From Haliotis asinina (lineage: Eukaryota > Mollusca > Gastropoda > Lepetellida > Haliotidae), in contig NC_090281.1 in assembly GCF_037392515.1 (NCBI RefSeq), positions 55,592,753 to 55,656,752 of the forward strand: DNA of 64,000 nt, given 5' to 3'. Shown in pieces: positions 50,412 to 62,500 of this stretch. Under the pieces are notes generated by a model, which was not told the DNA's origin, ran no database searches, and was given only the letters and a program-made list of their open reading frames with translations. A program made the position numbers and the translations under genes. Position 1 is the stretch's first letter, and every line of letters starts with the position of its first letter.

Positions 50412-50629
50412 AAGTGAGTGAGTGTATTTATTTTTACGCCACAGTCAGCAATATTCCAGTTATATTATAAAAATCAAATCTGGACCAGACGATCCAGTGA
50501 TTAAGAGCTCGAGCGTAGATCTGCACAATTGGGAAACGATGATATGTGTCAACCAAGTCAGCGATCCTGACCACCCGATCCCGTTAGTCGCCTCTTACAA
50601 GCATAGTCGCCTGTTACGGCAAGCACCCA
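50412..50629 (-). repeat. SINE family 1 copy
   Basis: GTGAGTGAGTGTATTTATTT through AGCATAGTCGCCTGTTACGG; the last 40 bp are missing. Confidence 0.92.
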
Positions 50630-51229
50630 GTCATTCCATATAGTTTGTGTACCATCCTCGTGCGTCCAAAACACACGTACACTTGTTCTCATGTTCCTGT
50701 ATGTGCTGGTAGGTGAAGTCTGAGTCAAACTTGTGTGATAATTGACCCCAAAAGACCTAAAGACCCTTTAAATCTTTCACAAACATAAAATGGATGTATT
50801 GACACTTGCAGGAATAGTATTGGAAGAATTTCCATCCCCGGTGTCTAAAACAGATTGATAAAATCCAAGCGTATTTTCCGCCCCTAAAATGGGCGCCATT
50901 AATGGACATGTCGTACTGCTTGATAATCTGCACATCTCTCCTGCTGATGGTATGCTTTTCAAGCCTCATATACATTACGAACTGGCTGATGTATATTGGT
51001 AAAACATCGTTTCCTCCGCCAAATATCTGTGCTAAACGTGACGGAGACACCAAACACAAAGAACCATCCCAATGTGCTTCACGTCTGTTTGACTTTCCTC
51101 GCCTGTACGAGTTGTGGAAATGTTGTCCAGTATAGAGCCAAACCCTGACCCCGATACTAGAACCACTTCCAATACCAAACAAATAAAGTCATCAGGATTG
51201 ATAGAAACAGATAAATAAGACTTCGAAAG
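50630..51229. other. Unassigned sequence with a 141-codon minus-strand ORF
   Basis: The ORF 50757-51182 (minus) has an even residue mix (SRLAQIFGGGNDVLPIYIS, QYDMSINGAHFRGGKYAWIL), but no family I recognise, no start context and no splice partner. It may be part of an unrecognised mobile element. Confidence 0.3.
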
Positions 51230-51700
51230 AGTACTTACTGAAATTAAACTGGTTTCCTCTAAAGTTGATAATGTTCAGACGGATTTGTTATCACAGTTGA
51301 CAAGAATTGACTACCGTCGATGAAATAGAATTATATTTCATGGAGTTCCTAAAGCTAAACCAGAAAGACTGAAAACCATGTGCGTGATGTTATGGCGCCC
51401 CATAGAATAAACAGAGGAAGGTCTGTTATTGTAAACTTTCTGGACTACAATGTGAAATCATCTGTTCTTGGTCTTGCAGCATTGCTATAACACACTGGCT
51501 TAAGAATATCTGAGGACTTTTCTTTCGCTGTTAGACAGAAGTGAAAGAAACTTAAAGTGTTGGTGGAAGAGGCTGGAGATCGAAATGAGATATGTCGTCT
51601 GCTGTACGAATCGACAAAACGCATCCGAGGAATTCGTCTAATCGTCAGGCGGGAAAGTGATGCAACAGCGTGCGTGAACTCTTTTTAACACTTGTCAAGG
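51230..51700 (+). mobile_element. LINE ORF1 remnant
   Basis: In shifting frames the plus strand reads NRIIFHGVPKAKPER, RSVIVNFLDYNVKSSVL, LRISEDFSFAVRQK and KKLKVLVEEAGDRNEICRLL. This is the RRM and C-terminal order of L1-type ORF1 proteins. Several shifts and stops; the ends are not defined. Confidence 0.75.
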
Positions 51701-52698
51701 TCAGACATATTCTCATTTTTGGAAAAAACAGAACGAAATGTTGGAAAGAGAGCCTGAGCATTTCACAAATATTCTGTTTTCATCAATCTCCGAGACTACA
51801 ACAATGGAGGTGGTGTCGTGGAGTTCGTGCGGAAAGTGTTTGAAAACTTTGTGAAGTATGTAAACACCCCAAATAGTGATTGCATATTTCTGCTTTTGGA
51901 TTCGTGTATATTTCAAACTCTGAATGGTATTCTTTCGAAAATACAACTATCGAGAAACCCCTATGTAAATGATCTTGGAAAGTAGCTCATAGGTCTTTGT
52001 TGTACATGTTGAATTCACTTGGTAAATGCGCTTTGTACCAGCGATCCACAGTGACCATTTACCTCTTCTGCTATTAATCGGGCCAGTACTCACAGGCCTA
52101 CCAAACAAAATGTTTCCACTGTGCAGAAAAGAACCACAGAAAAGCCCACATTAATTGTGGAAATAGCAACAATAAACATAATACTTCGCTACTGGAACAA
52201 TAATAATGGCCACGAAATACCTTAAACATTTTCATATCAACAAACTTTGACCTCTACTGCGCATGCGCATTGCGATCCACGCTTCTGTCAAACTGCCGAG
52301 CAACCGTGAATCGCCTCGCGTAATAAAGTATTGAATGTGTAGAAATAATTATTGTCAAGCATTAGATACGCATGGAAAGTAAACTAAACAGGTGTGCACA
52401 GAAGCATGATGATGATAAATGCCAAATAACACAACGGAAATACTTAAAAAGGGAACAAAACCTTTGTTCAGACTGGAAAATGGCAACATGCAGTCAAAAC
52501 GTCCTATATATTTCATACGTGCATGCGCACATTCGAAGTTGCGGATTTTGTTTTTTTTGGGGGGAGTGGGGGAGGTATGTGGTTTTAGCAGGTTTTTCGT
52601 CATTTTTCTGCACGGTGGGAAAGTTCTCTTTGGTAGGCCTCGTACTCTTTATTACTTTATTGGACCCACTGAACTGTTTCACTTACGTCATTTTGCTG
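51701..52698. other. Intergenic, no gene seen
   Basis: A short open piece at 51735-51900 (YNNGGGVVEFVRKVFENFV) may be another LINE scrap. ORFs at 52355-52715 overlap one another on both strands around a T/G-rich patch and carry no motif. Confidence 0.35.
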
Positions 52699-52946
52699 TG
52701 ACGGTCCCAGGGTAGAACAGGCCTTCGGCAACCCATGCCTACTATAAAAGGTGACTCTGCTTGTCGTAAGAGGCGACTTGTCAGGCTGGCTGACTTGGTT
52801 GACACATGTCATCGGTTCCCTATTGCGCAGATCGATGCTCATGTTGTTGATCACTGGATTGTCTGGTCCAGTTTCGATTATTTACAGATCGCCGCCATAT
52901 AGTTGGAATATTACGAAGTGCGGCGTAAAACTAAACTCACTCATTC
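52699..52946 (+). repeat. SINE family 1, near full-length sense copy
   Basis: GACGGTCCCAGGGTAGAACA through GGCGTAAAACTAAACTCACTCATTC. Confidence 0.94.
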
Positions 52947-53319
52947 ACACACGTCTAGAGTAGGACCAGTGTCGGATCACCTGAAGCAGAACCAGTAGTT
53001 CAGTATGCATGGGGCACTGCGGAAACAGAAACTAGATCAGCTGCCTCTTACTGAACATGTACTAAGCGTAGGTTCTACGCGCGCAGTTTACACTTTGACT
53101 GCAGTCATACAGGATTCAGTAAGAGACACCACTGGTATGCTCTCATGCTTTTGGAGTACCGAAACATTGTCATAAACACATTAACAAAGCAGCAAAAGCA
53201 TAATTTTAGCACGTGCATCGATGGTTATGGGTGGAAAGCATGCATTTCAGCGTGTATCCTTCATATATTTGTGTCAAAAAACCTTATGTATTGACGCTAG
53301 GAGGTGTACACGCCATATA

Positions 53320-53640
53320 AACGATGCCTAGAGGGGAATGGCTATTGTAAACTTGCATGGAGGTAGCTCTGCAACCGTTGTAGTTGGACGATTGGGCTTC
53401 ATCCATTACATGACTTGTTCAACGTAATCAGCAAATCGGTGTTGTTGCTGATCGTCCCCCTTACGGGCGGCCGCGAGGAGTGACAACTCATTCGCAAGAT
53501 CGGTTCATCCCATGCTACTCATCAGAGCATGCTACAGTAACAGCAGCCTCAGTTCATGGGTAAAGGGGAGCAGCCATGCGGTTACTCGTCATCTTCAGGC
53601 TGCTGGAATCCACTGCTGACCACATGCGCTCGTGTCATTG
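53320..53640 (+). mobile_element. Tc1-like transposase N-terminal fragment
   Basis: Broken frames read GSSATVVVGRLGF (first HTH), TGV-type VVADRPPYGRPRGVTTHSQD (the linker with the GRPR-type motif) and AAMRLLVIFRLLESTADHMR, the second HTH region. The catalytic domain is absent. Confidence 0.8.
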
Positions 53641-54223
53641 CGAGGATTAAATATTTAAAAAAAAAAAAATATGAAAATTTTGAGATGACCCCGACTTGAA
53701 ACGCTTCACAGAAGAGTTTCACACGAGATGCTTGAAATGAATGTTTGGATAATCACCTCATGTAGCCCTGTCGACAAAATTGAGGACATTGGTTGCAATA
53801 TTTCATGGTATATTGCGTTAACTAAGTTCGGAAAGTGGACAAAGTGCCGTGGTCACATTGAAAGCAATATCAAATTCACCCCAAATCGACAGGTGTCCGC
53901 CTAATCCCCATTGTAGGATGTCATCAAATTTGATGACATTGGGAAATACAGATCATGAGATATTGCCTTACCAAGAAGCGGGACGTACGGACCCTGCTGA
54001 ATACATAGTCCCGTTTTACGGCGGGGAACAAAACTGCCTTTCCGAGTCCAAACCCCAAAAAGGCACATCTAGGGATCATGCTTGACATGTCTGCCAAGTT
54101 TTATCAGGTACAGTTTAGGAGATACGCTTTGGACAAAGTATTGCAGACGTACCTACGGACTGAACTAGTTTCCATATTTCATAGTTGCCGGGAATGAAAA
54201 TGTAACACCAAGTTTTCCTCAGT
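53641..54223. other. Intergenic, no gene seen
   Basis: The 78-codon ORF at 53849-54085 has no motif. Confidence 0.4.
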
Positions 54224-54233
54224 TTATTTATTG
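54224..54233 (-). terminator. Candidate poly(A) signal of RRM1
   Basis: Overlapping AATAAATAAA on the minus strand, 2.1 kb after the RRM1 stop. No closer minus-strand AATAAA was seen by eye. Confidence 0.35.
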
Positions 54234-56332
54234 CACTGAAGGTAATAAATTAATGTACAAAATCAGTATAAAAAGCCTAAAATTTGCTTTGAATGTGATC
54301 AGATCATGAGATTTTGTCATATATTTAGGTGGTATATTGAAAAAGCACTTATAGATAGAGACGGATGTCTACAGTTACTATGGTAACAGGTATACAACTA
54401 ACATTAGTTTTATATACAGCATTCACTAGACATTGTGAACATGTCAAAACAACAGTTTAATCCATATCGAACAGAGAAGTTGGGTGACAGAAATCAGATC
54501 AAGACAAATGGAGTAACATCATACTGAGAAACCATTAACAATGGTAACATTAAAACGTGAACAATGTGTCATCACTGAACTGTCTCTATCAGATGCCATT
54601 GATTTCAAGCAGTCAATATTTCAGTCATAAGACAATGATGTATAAATATGAAGTCTGGACCAGTTACTCTGAATGATGACAAATACCCAACAACCATAAG
54701 TAAAATATTCATTAATGGAATATAGCTTGCTACAAGCCAGGGAGTTAGTCTAGTTTAATGTCACTCGCAGCAATATTCTGAAAGGGATACATGAAATTGG
54801 CTTCACACATTGTAACGATGTGGGGAATCAAACATGGGTCTTCGGTGAGCCAAGCTAACGCTTTAACCACTAGGATACTTCACCAGGATACATATAAGTT
54901 ACTGTACTGTTATGCCATAAAATCCAGATGGGCGCAGTGATAAGGAGTTATGGTTTCTCCAATACTATCCTGAGTAAGTAAATGCAATTAATATTCACCA
55001 GTAAATACAGGATGAAGGGATATATAACACCAAAATAACATTCACAGACCACAGGTTCAGGACAGATAATTGGTGCTTGATGATCAGTGTGACGATTTTG
55101 ATCCAAGAGGAATGCGTTGATGGAATGTCAAATGGCATAAAAGAAATACTGCAAATTTCAAATCAAAGTCATTGTTCAGTGGTTTCAGGAGGTAATGGAG
55201 ACAGCTCTTTCCAGGATTAGAAATTATTACTACTCAGGACATGCAGCAAAATCTCAGGATAAACATCAACCAAAAGCTGTGAACCCCACAAATGACTTTC
55301 AGTTTCAAATACCTTCAACAGCTGTTACTTATCATACACATGCCTATTAGAAATGTGGCTGAGAAACTACATCACTCATCTTTTTGCTGTGCAAAATCAG
55401 GCAACAGCACAGATTACTGTGCTACAAACCAACTCGAAGCAATGTTAATGATTTGACAGATCTTGCATGCCTCTTCCATCCTTGGTAAGCTATAGAAGGG
55501 TTTGGGTAGGTTACCTTCACCCTTTGATCTCCATTCTCAGTACCCTTTCATTAATGGTCATTAGACTTCCCATAAAGCAATACTAGTACATACATCGGGT
55601 TTAGGAGCCCTTTTCCATCAAACACCCCTTTCCTGACCACAAGGTTGGGCAGCACCTGGATGTTTAAATTCTTTCCAGTCCTCAGGGCTAGACGTGAAGT
55701 GGGCTATTGGTAAACTTATCTCTTTTGGATTAACAGTAAAACCAATCTGTACAATTCCATGTTTCCTTTGTGAGAAAAAAATTCTGCCCATCTCCTTTGT
55801 TTTCAATAAAAAGAATAACCTCAGGTCTTCCATTTGACTCTGAGATAGAGGTTTATAACAGGAGTCTTTGATTTACCACTTCAGTAATCCATCAAAATAA
55901 CAATGTCAAGCTTACAGCACTGATAATACCAGATACGTGAACTTAAACACAATTACCATGGTAATATCTGACAGTCAACAAATACAATGTAACAGGCATA
56001 CTTGTAAAACACACTATGTCGGCTATATACTCAAGGTTCTGCAATCCTTAATCGACTATGGGTATCTTTGACACTATTAGAAACAGCCTGCAAAACAGCA
56101 TAGGGACTGTGGCACATTGGTTTTTCAGTTAGATTTCTTCATTAACCTCTTTGCTCCATTTAGAAATTATCTTCTACCATTCACTTCAGCCATGGGCAGT
56201 TTTAAGCATGAATAACCTCTCAAAGAACATTAGCAAACTGTTCAAAGACAGTACATGGGAGAAACTGACAGGAAAGGAGAGAGCACTTGTTTTGTCGAGA
56301 TGTTCAATGCATGATTGTCATGTTTCATTTCT
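54234..56332 (-). other. Probable 3' untranslated region of RRM1
   Basis: Unspliced AT-rich sequence after the RRM1 stop, with no other gene. It includes a SINE family 2 copy. A 71-codon minus-strand ORF (55618-55833) lies within it and has no recognised motif. The true end of the transcript is not shown by the sequence. Confidence 0.35.
54745..54890 (-). repeat. SINE family 2 copy
   Basis: TTTAATGTCACTCGCAGCAA, ATGTGGGGAATCAAACATGG and AACGCTTTAACCACTAGGAT. Confidence 0.88.
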
Positions 56333-56515
56333 CTAACCACTGCACATGAGACACTCATCCTTGTTCTGCAATGAGCACACCATGGCGGCCATATTCTCTT
56401 CCTGCTTCTCTTTAGGTGTTTCCTTCTGTTGTTTCAGCTTGGACTTGTCCACAGTGAACTGAATGGCAGCCGCAGCAGGCTTTGTTCTCAAGTAGTACAT
56501 ACCGGTCTTGCAACC
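56333..56515 (-). CDS. RRM1: RRM1 last coding exon, human residues 731-792
   Basis: [20 protein letters not shown], a lysine-rich linker, and the C terminus [16 protein letters not shown] followed by TAG. Confidence 0.97.
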   Translation of the reverse strand, partial: GCKTGMYYLRTKPAAAAIQFTVDKSKLKQQKETPKEKQEENMAAMVCSLQNKDECLMCSG

Positions 56516-59500
56516 CTGCAGACAAACAAACATTCTTTACTGACTCTGAATATATACTAGTTCACTAGCCTACAACTAAGAGCTGTCAGGGGGAAAAATG
56601 CAATGATTTTATGTTTGTTTGGTTGTTCTTTGAAACCATCTGGCAAAGCTCCCACTACACAATAGCAGCTTTTACAGTAAGTGAATCTGAACCAGAAAAT
56701 CCAGTGATTGACACAATGGGCATTGAACTATACAAACTTGGTCTCCCATATCTATACAAACGAGCCTGACCTCCTTTTCTTTTCATGACTAACAAATAAA
56801 GACCAATTTTAACTCATATTCTCAAAAGAAATCTCAGGTACTTTGGACTTCTTCAAAGTACATCATGATTGACAAAAACAAAAATGACCTACCATTTTCC
56901 AGGCGTAGAAGTGCATGCTTGTGAGTTTGCCATAGTTGGGTTCCGCAATGTGAATGTTGAGAGACTGACTCTGGTCTATGTAAGCACCCCGGTCAGCAGC
57001 CATCTTGATGACAGTCTTTTGGGAGATTTCCCACACGGTCTTGTACAGTTTCTTCAGGTCCTCTGGAATTTCCTCTATGCCCTGAAGAAAAAGGTCACAG
57101 GTTAACAATAGGCCTACTTAGGATTTTGCTTTGGAACAACAATTACATCAAATTGTCATGAAGTCAGATATTAAAGTTTTCTTTAATATTCACCTGAATT
57201 TTATTTTCCAAGAATTGTTTATGGTTCTGAACATAATGACAGGAAAATGTGTTTAAAAAATGCCAAACTAGAAAAAGATCTATGAGCCAACTTTGGTGAA
57301 GAAATACATGTAGATTTTGTTGTTGGCTTCAGTAACATCTTGCAAGGAAACTGTCTATTTCATTATCCCAGTCAAAACTTGTAGGGACATAAATGGAACC
57401 ATGGAATTTCCTGGATATGTATCACTACATCAGGTAGCCCTGTTACCTGGATAGAACCTCCACTGGCTATCATCTTGTTCTTCATCTCATCGTTCCACAA
57501 GCCACGCTCCGTCAGGTCCTTCAGGAGATGGTGGTTCACAACCTGAGACACACAACAGAAATAATTAGTTGTTGCCTCCCATATACAAAACATACGGTAT
57601 AGAAACTTGCTAATTTGAAATAGAGAACTTCTATAAAATATTGCTCTTATCTGCAATTCTGACATATTTTTTGCTGACCCTTCCACAATGGTGGAATTGC
57701 TGAATTTGCCCGAGATGACTGCAGTGTTTGCATTAGTTTAATTTACCAGCTGGCCATCAGGGCCTGCTGGCACCTACAGGCTTTAACATCTACAGGCCAT
57801 AAATGAAATCTGCAGGTCTATTTGGTTCAAGTCAAAGCAATAAAAACAAAATAGACTGTATTGTATGAAGTTTCACACTGTTTGTACTAAATCAAGCAAA
57901 GCATATGGCACACACTAGTTTTTATTTGTTAGACTGGTGTTGACATGCCTATGCCGAAGCTCTGAAAAACCAGGAAGTGAAACTAAGTTATAGTAACATC
58001 ATAGATTGTAGATGATTCTCAAACCTTAATAAAAAAGAAAAAAAAAGGAAACATTATAGTTGAAAATGAATTGACAGAACTGTGTTGAAGGTCATAAGGG
58101 CCTGCACATATTTGAAACTGCCAGCCCGATACAATAACAGTCGGCATGGCACCTCGGGGACAGTTATTTTCAACACTGGATGACAGATACAATCAGCCAA
58201 GCCATAATTCAAAATAAAGAGTCACTGTTCTGATATTATGATCACCAGATCCCCTGTTAAATTTCTCTTTCATCCACAGGCTCTAACGTCTGCAATGTGA
58301 CTAAGCCTCTGATGTGTGTGTTGATGACAAGGACGAACCTGGAACTCCCCAGACAGGACCCTACGTGTGTAGATGTTGGATGTGTAAGCTTCGATGGACT
58401 CGTTGTTGCCGAGGATCTGCGCTGTGGATGCTGTGGGCATCGGAGCCAACAGCAAACTATTCCGTACACCATGTCTGCACAAACACAGAAGTGGGTAAAT
58501 TTTACATCAGCCTGTGTCTTTGAGCCTTATAACTACAACCAGGTTCACTTGTCAGAGAAGAATCATTATATTAAAACATCATGATGGGAGTTGTCATCCA
58601 TAACAGAATTCTGACCATTTACGCACATCACTTCTATAATAACAGTTTGTTAACTGCAAGGAAATTTTGGAAAAATTTCAACACCAAAATGAAACAAATA
58701 ACTGGTTCAAGTTAGATACACAAACACAAACAAACAATGACAAAGGGGTGGAATTGTATACTGTGGTATTAGTAAAAATTCAGCATTTTCGGTTTGTGCA
58801 CCATTAATTTATAAACCTTTCCTAGAGTGTCAAGAAATCAAACCTTTAAATCAAAATCTATGCATTTCTTAGCTAGATGACTGCTAATTTACATCTCAAA
58901 GAAATGAACCCAACTGAAGGCCTTGTACCAAACTACATAGAATACCATTTCACTCACAAGGCCAAAAATGATAAATAAAACACACTGAACAATAAAACAG
59001 AGAAAATATTAAGAAGCACAACATTTGTGAGATATAAATTAAAATATATTGGGTGTATGAGCTTTAGGAAAAGAAAAAGATACCATGATTAAGCAGATGT
59101 TTTTTTACCTGCACATCAGCAGAGAAGGGGACTTTCAATGTTTTGTTTTTTTTATCAAAGAGTTGAAATGACTTGATGCATTCCATGAAGTTAGGAGATT
59201 TATTGGGTGAGAGTCGACCATCAATGAGATGTTCTTGATTAGGGTCGCCTCCACTTTGTTTTAAGAAAATACAAGCAAAGTGACAGTTGAAATTCGATCT
59301 GGCAGCATGAAGGACATTAAAGGGATGTCTTAGAATAGCCACTAACAGTCATAAGAATGACACAGAAAATTCAAGGCTTGTTGAACTTGTTGGGCTTTAC
59401 AGCAAGTTCACTCCCTTCCAATGAAGATGTAACTGAGGTTGCACTGGTGCAAGGATTCTGCAGCAAAAACAATCAAAACTGTCATTGCACAAAACACCTT

Positions 59501-62500
59501 CAGCCTTAAGACTGTGACAAGTTTAGATGTGGAAGAAGATACAAGGGCTGAGATTGCTTTGTACATTAACACCTGGGAGTGAGCAATTTAAACTTACTTG
59601 GCAATTCTGGCTCTAAGACTAGTCCAGTCAAGACTGGTGACTGGCTTCACGCCCCACATGTCAAACTGCAACACCTGCAACGACACATTAGCAACATGCA
59701 TACAACTGGGACTTGGTTTCACACTGCTCTGAATAATTATTTCAGTTACATCTTGAGTGAGTGATTTAAGTTTTACGCTGTACTCAGCAATATTACAGCT
59801 ATATGGCGGCAGTCTGTAAATAATCGAGTTTGGACCAGACAATCCAGTTATCAACAACATGAGCATCAATCTGCACAATTGGGAATCGATGACATGTCAA
59901 CCAAGTCTGCGGACTGACCACCCAATCCCGTTAGTCGCCGCTTACAGCAAGCATAGTCGCCTCTTAAAGCAAGCATGGGTTGCTGAAGGTCTTTTCTACC
60001 CTGGGACCTGCATGAGTCTTCAGTTATATCTTGGCAAGGAGAAACATCAGAAGTGACTCAGGTCTGGCCATAGGTAAACTAATATGCATAAACCCTCTAT
60101 AGTGTGAACTGTTGCACTCATTATCCTTACTTGTGACTTGTTAGACTAAAAATCTGCCTTGCAAACTCGGAAGTGGTTATACCACAGCAGCAGAATTCAC
60201 ATAGTTGCCCACACCCAATATCTGGCCCAACTAGCAGCAAATCTTTGTTAAATGTGTAAAATCACATTTCATTAAATGGCACAAATGTTAAGCTCAAAAA
60301 GGTGTTGATTCCGAATACCCAACCAACCCTGGAATTCTGGTGCTATTTCTACCTTTTTCAAGCGGTATGAATAAAATAAGCATTCAGATATCATTTTATT
60401 TTTCTTGCACAGATGGAGATCGATCATTCTGATAGAATAACCAATTACACATTCATAAATGGTATAGGTTCAAACTTTCAAAAAAAAAAAAAAATGCCAA
60501 ACATATTATATACAACGTACTTCCTACCTACCCTAAATTTTAAAGAGGTTTTACGGGAACCAGAACATCTTTTTTATTTGGCCTTGTGACTTTTGAAGAT
60601 GTAAACAAGCAACAGGAGCAAGACACTTATATGCAAACTTTCACATTATATTGTTTTCAATCTAATAAAATTTACGGGAAGACAAACTCAAAAAAAAAAA
60701 AAAAAAAAAAAAAAAACTCAGAATTTTAAAACAGCAAACAAATAGATGACACCTTTAAATCTGTCTGACAGTTAGGAATTAACTACCACTGTAGCCAGTA
60801 ATATAGATCACTTACCCCCTTGCTGACAGGACTCCCCTGGTACGTCTGATAAGGTCCCACCTTCTCTGCTAGTTCGCAACTAGCCTCCAAGGCAGCAAAG
60901 TAGATGTGTTCGAAGATTTCCTTGTTAAGTCGCTGGGCCTCCTCACTTTCGAAGGGATAACGCATCAGGATGAAAGCATCAGCCAGTCCTTGAACACCCA
61001 GACCAATCGGACGATGACGGAAGTTGGAGTTTTCAGCCTGTGGATGTTTGTAGGAATTAGATCAACCATAAATATAGAAATTCCATTTGTTAGGCAATAT
61101 TTAGTATGGCAGGTATATTCTAGTAATGTCACAGCTGGGGATACAAGGAATGGGCTTCACACATTGTATCTGCATGGGAACAGAAACGAGTGTGATGAGG
61201 GAGAACTTTAAGCACTAGGCTACCGTATCATCTCTATCTGAAATAATCAATTCATCTCAGTTTCATGCAAGTTCAGTTTACAGAGTTTTTAGGAAATCTA
61301 TACAAATCCCCTTTCAATTATAATGTATGTCATTTGCGGAGGTAGTAATGTTATACAATGCAATCACCGTATTCCAGATATGTCTGCCTCTGAACAACTG
61401 GGTCTGCCATTCTGAAAGGTTATCTCCGACAGGCTTAATTTCAGTCACTATTGTTATTCCCTGAAATCCTCAGACCTGGGTGAACTACCTAAAGCAGTGA
61501 CTTTGACCCTTGGTATTTGTCAGCTTTGGGGGTTATCACGTCCATTTACCTCTTTGACTGGGTAATAGTTGACATCAATGATCTTGTTGAGATTCCTCAC
61601 AGCCACCTTGGTCACCGCCCGCAGTTTGCCAAAGTCGTACGTTCTGTCAGGTTTCACATACATGTTCAGGGCTATTGAAGCCAAATTGCACACAGCGACC
61701 TGTTAAGCACAGAAAGAAGCAAATCATGTTCAGTGAAAGTCAACTGAACATACCTTGTGTGAACCTTGGGGCTTCCAACGTTATACATTTGTTGTAGTCT
61801 GTTGTCTAATGTCAAACTTCACTATTAAAAGGTACACGACAGCAGCCTATAGATATTCCAGTTGCAACATCAAATCCAGTTATTAATCTCATGGACAACT
61901 ATTCCTGTTGGCCAAAGAATATCAGGTTTTTGAAAAAAGACTAGGCAGAATGACCATCATAAAACGTCTTTAGCAGAGTAAGTAAAGTCTTGTAAACTGG
62001 TTTTGAATAATAAGCCACATAATCCAGTTGTCATCAATGTCAACACCTTTCCAATTAATTATTGTTGGTAAATAGTTCTTTACCACCTATAGCCATTCAT
62101 TTGCATTCATTTTCTAATCCATTTCTTACAATGAGTTATAATTTCATGTCATATCATATCTCTTTCTCACAAGTGATTGTGTAGCAGTCAACTCATCACC
62201 TGCATGGTGTTATGTTTATAAATCCATATTTATAGTCAATCATTTATCGATAATTGATCTACAGAAGACATTGATAATAAATTATGGATTTAGGAGTCGC
62301 TTCCCAAGACTCGCATGTAGTGGAACTCACCTCATCAGGAGCGCTGTACTCAACGATCTCTGTACACAGATTGCTGCATTTGATGGTGCCAAGGTTCTGC
62401 TGGTTGCTCTTCCTGTTGCAGTGGTCCTTGTACAACATATAGGGGGTGCCAGTCTCCGTCTGAGACTCTATGATGGCATACCACAACTGCTGAGCCTTGA

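Noticed and set aside
58297-58584. Plus-strand ORFs of 69-95 codons
   Set aside because: Antisense shadows of an RRM1 exon.
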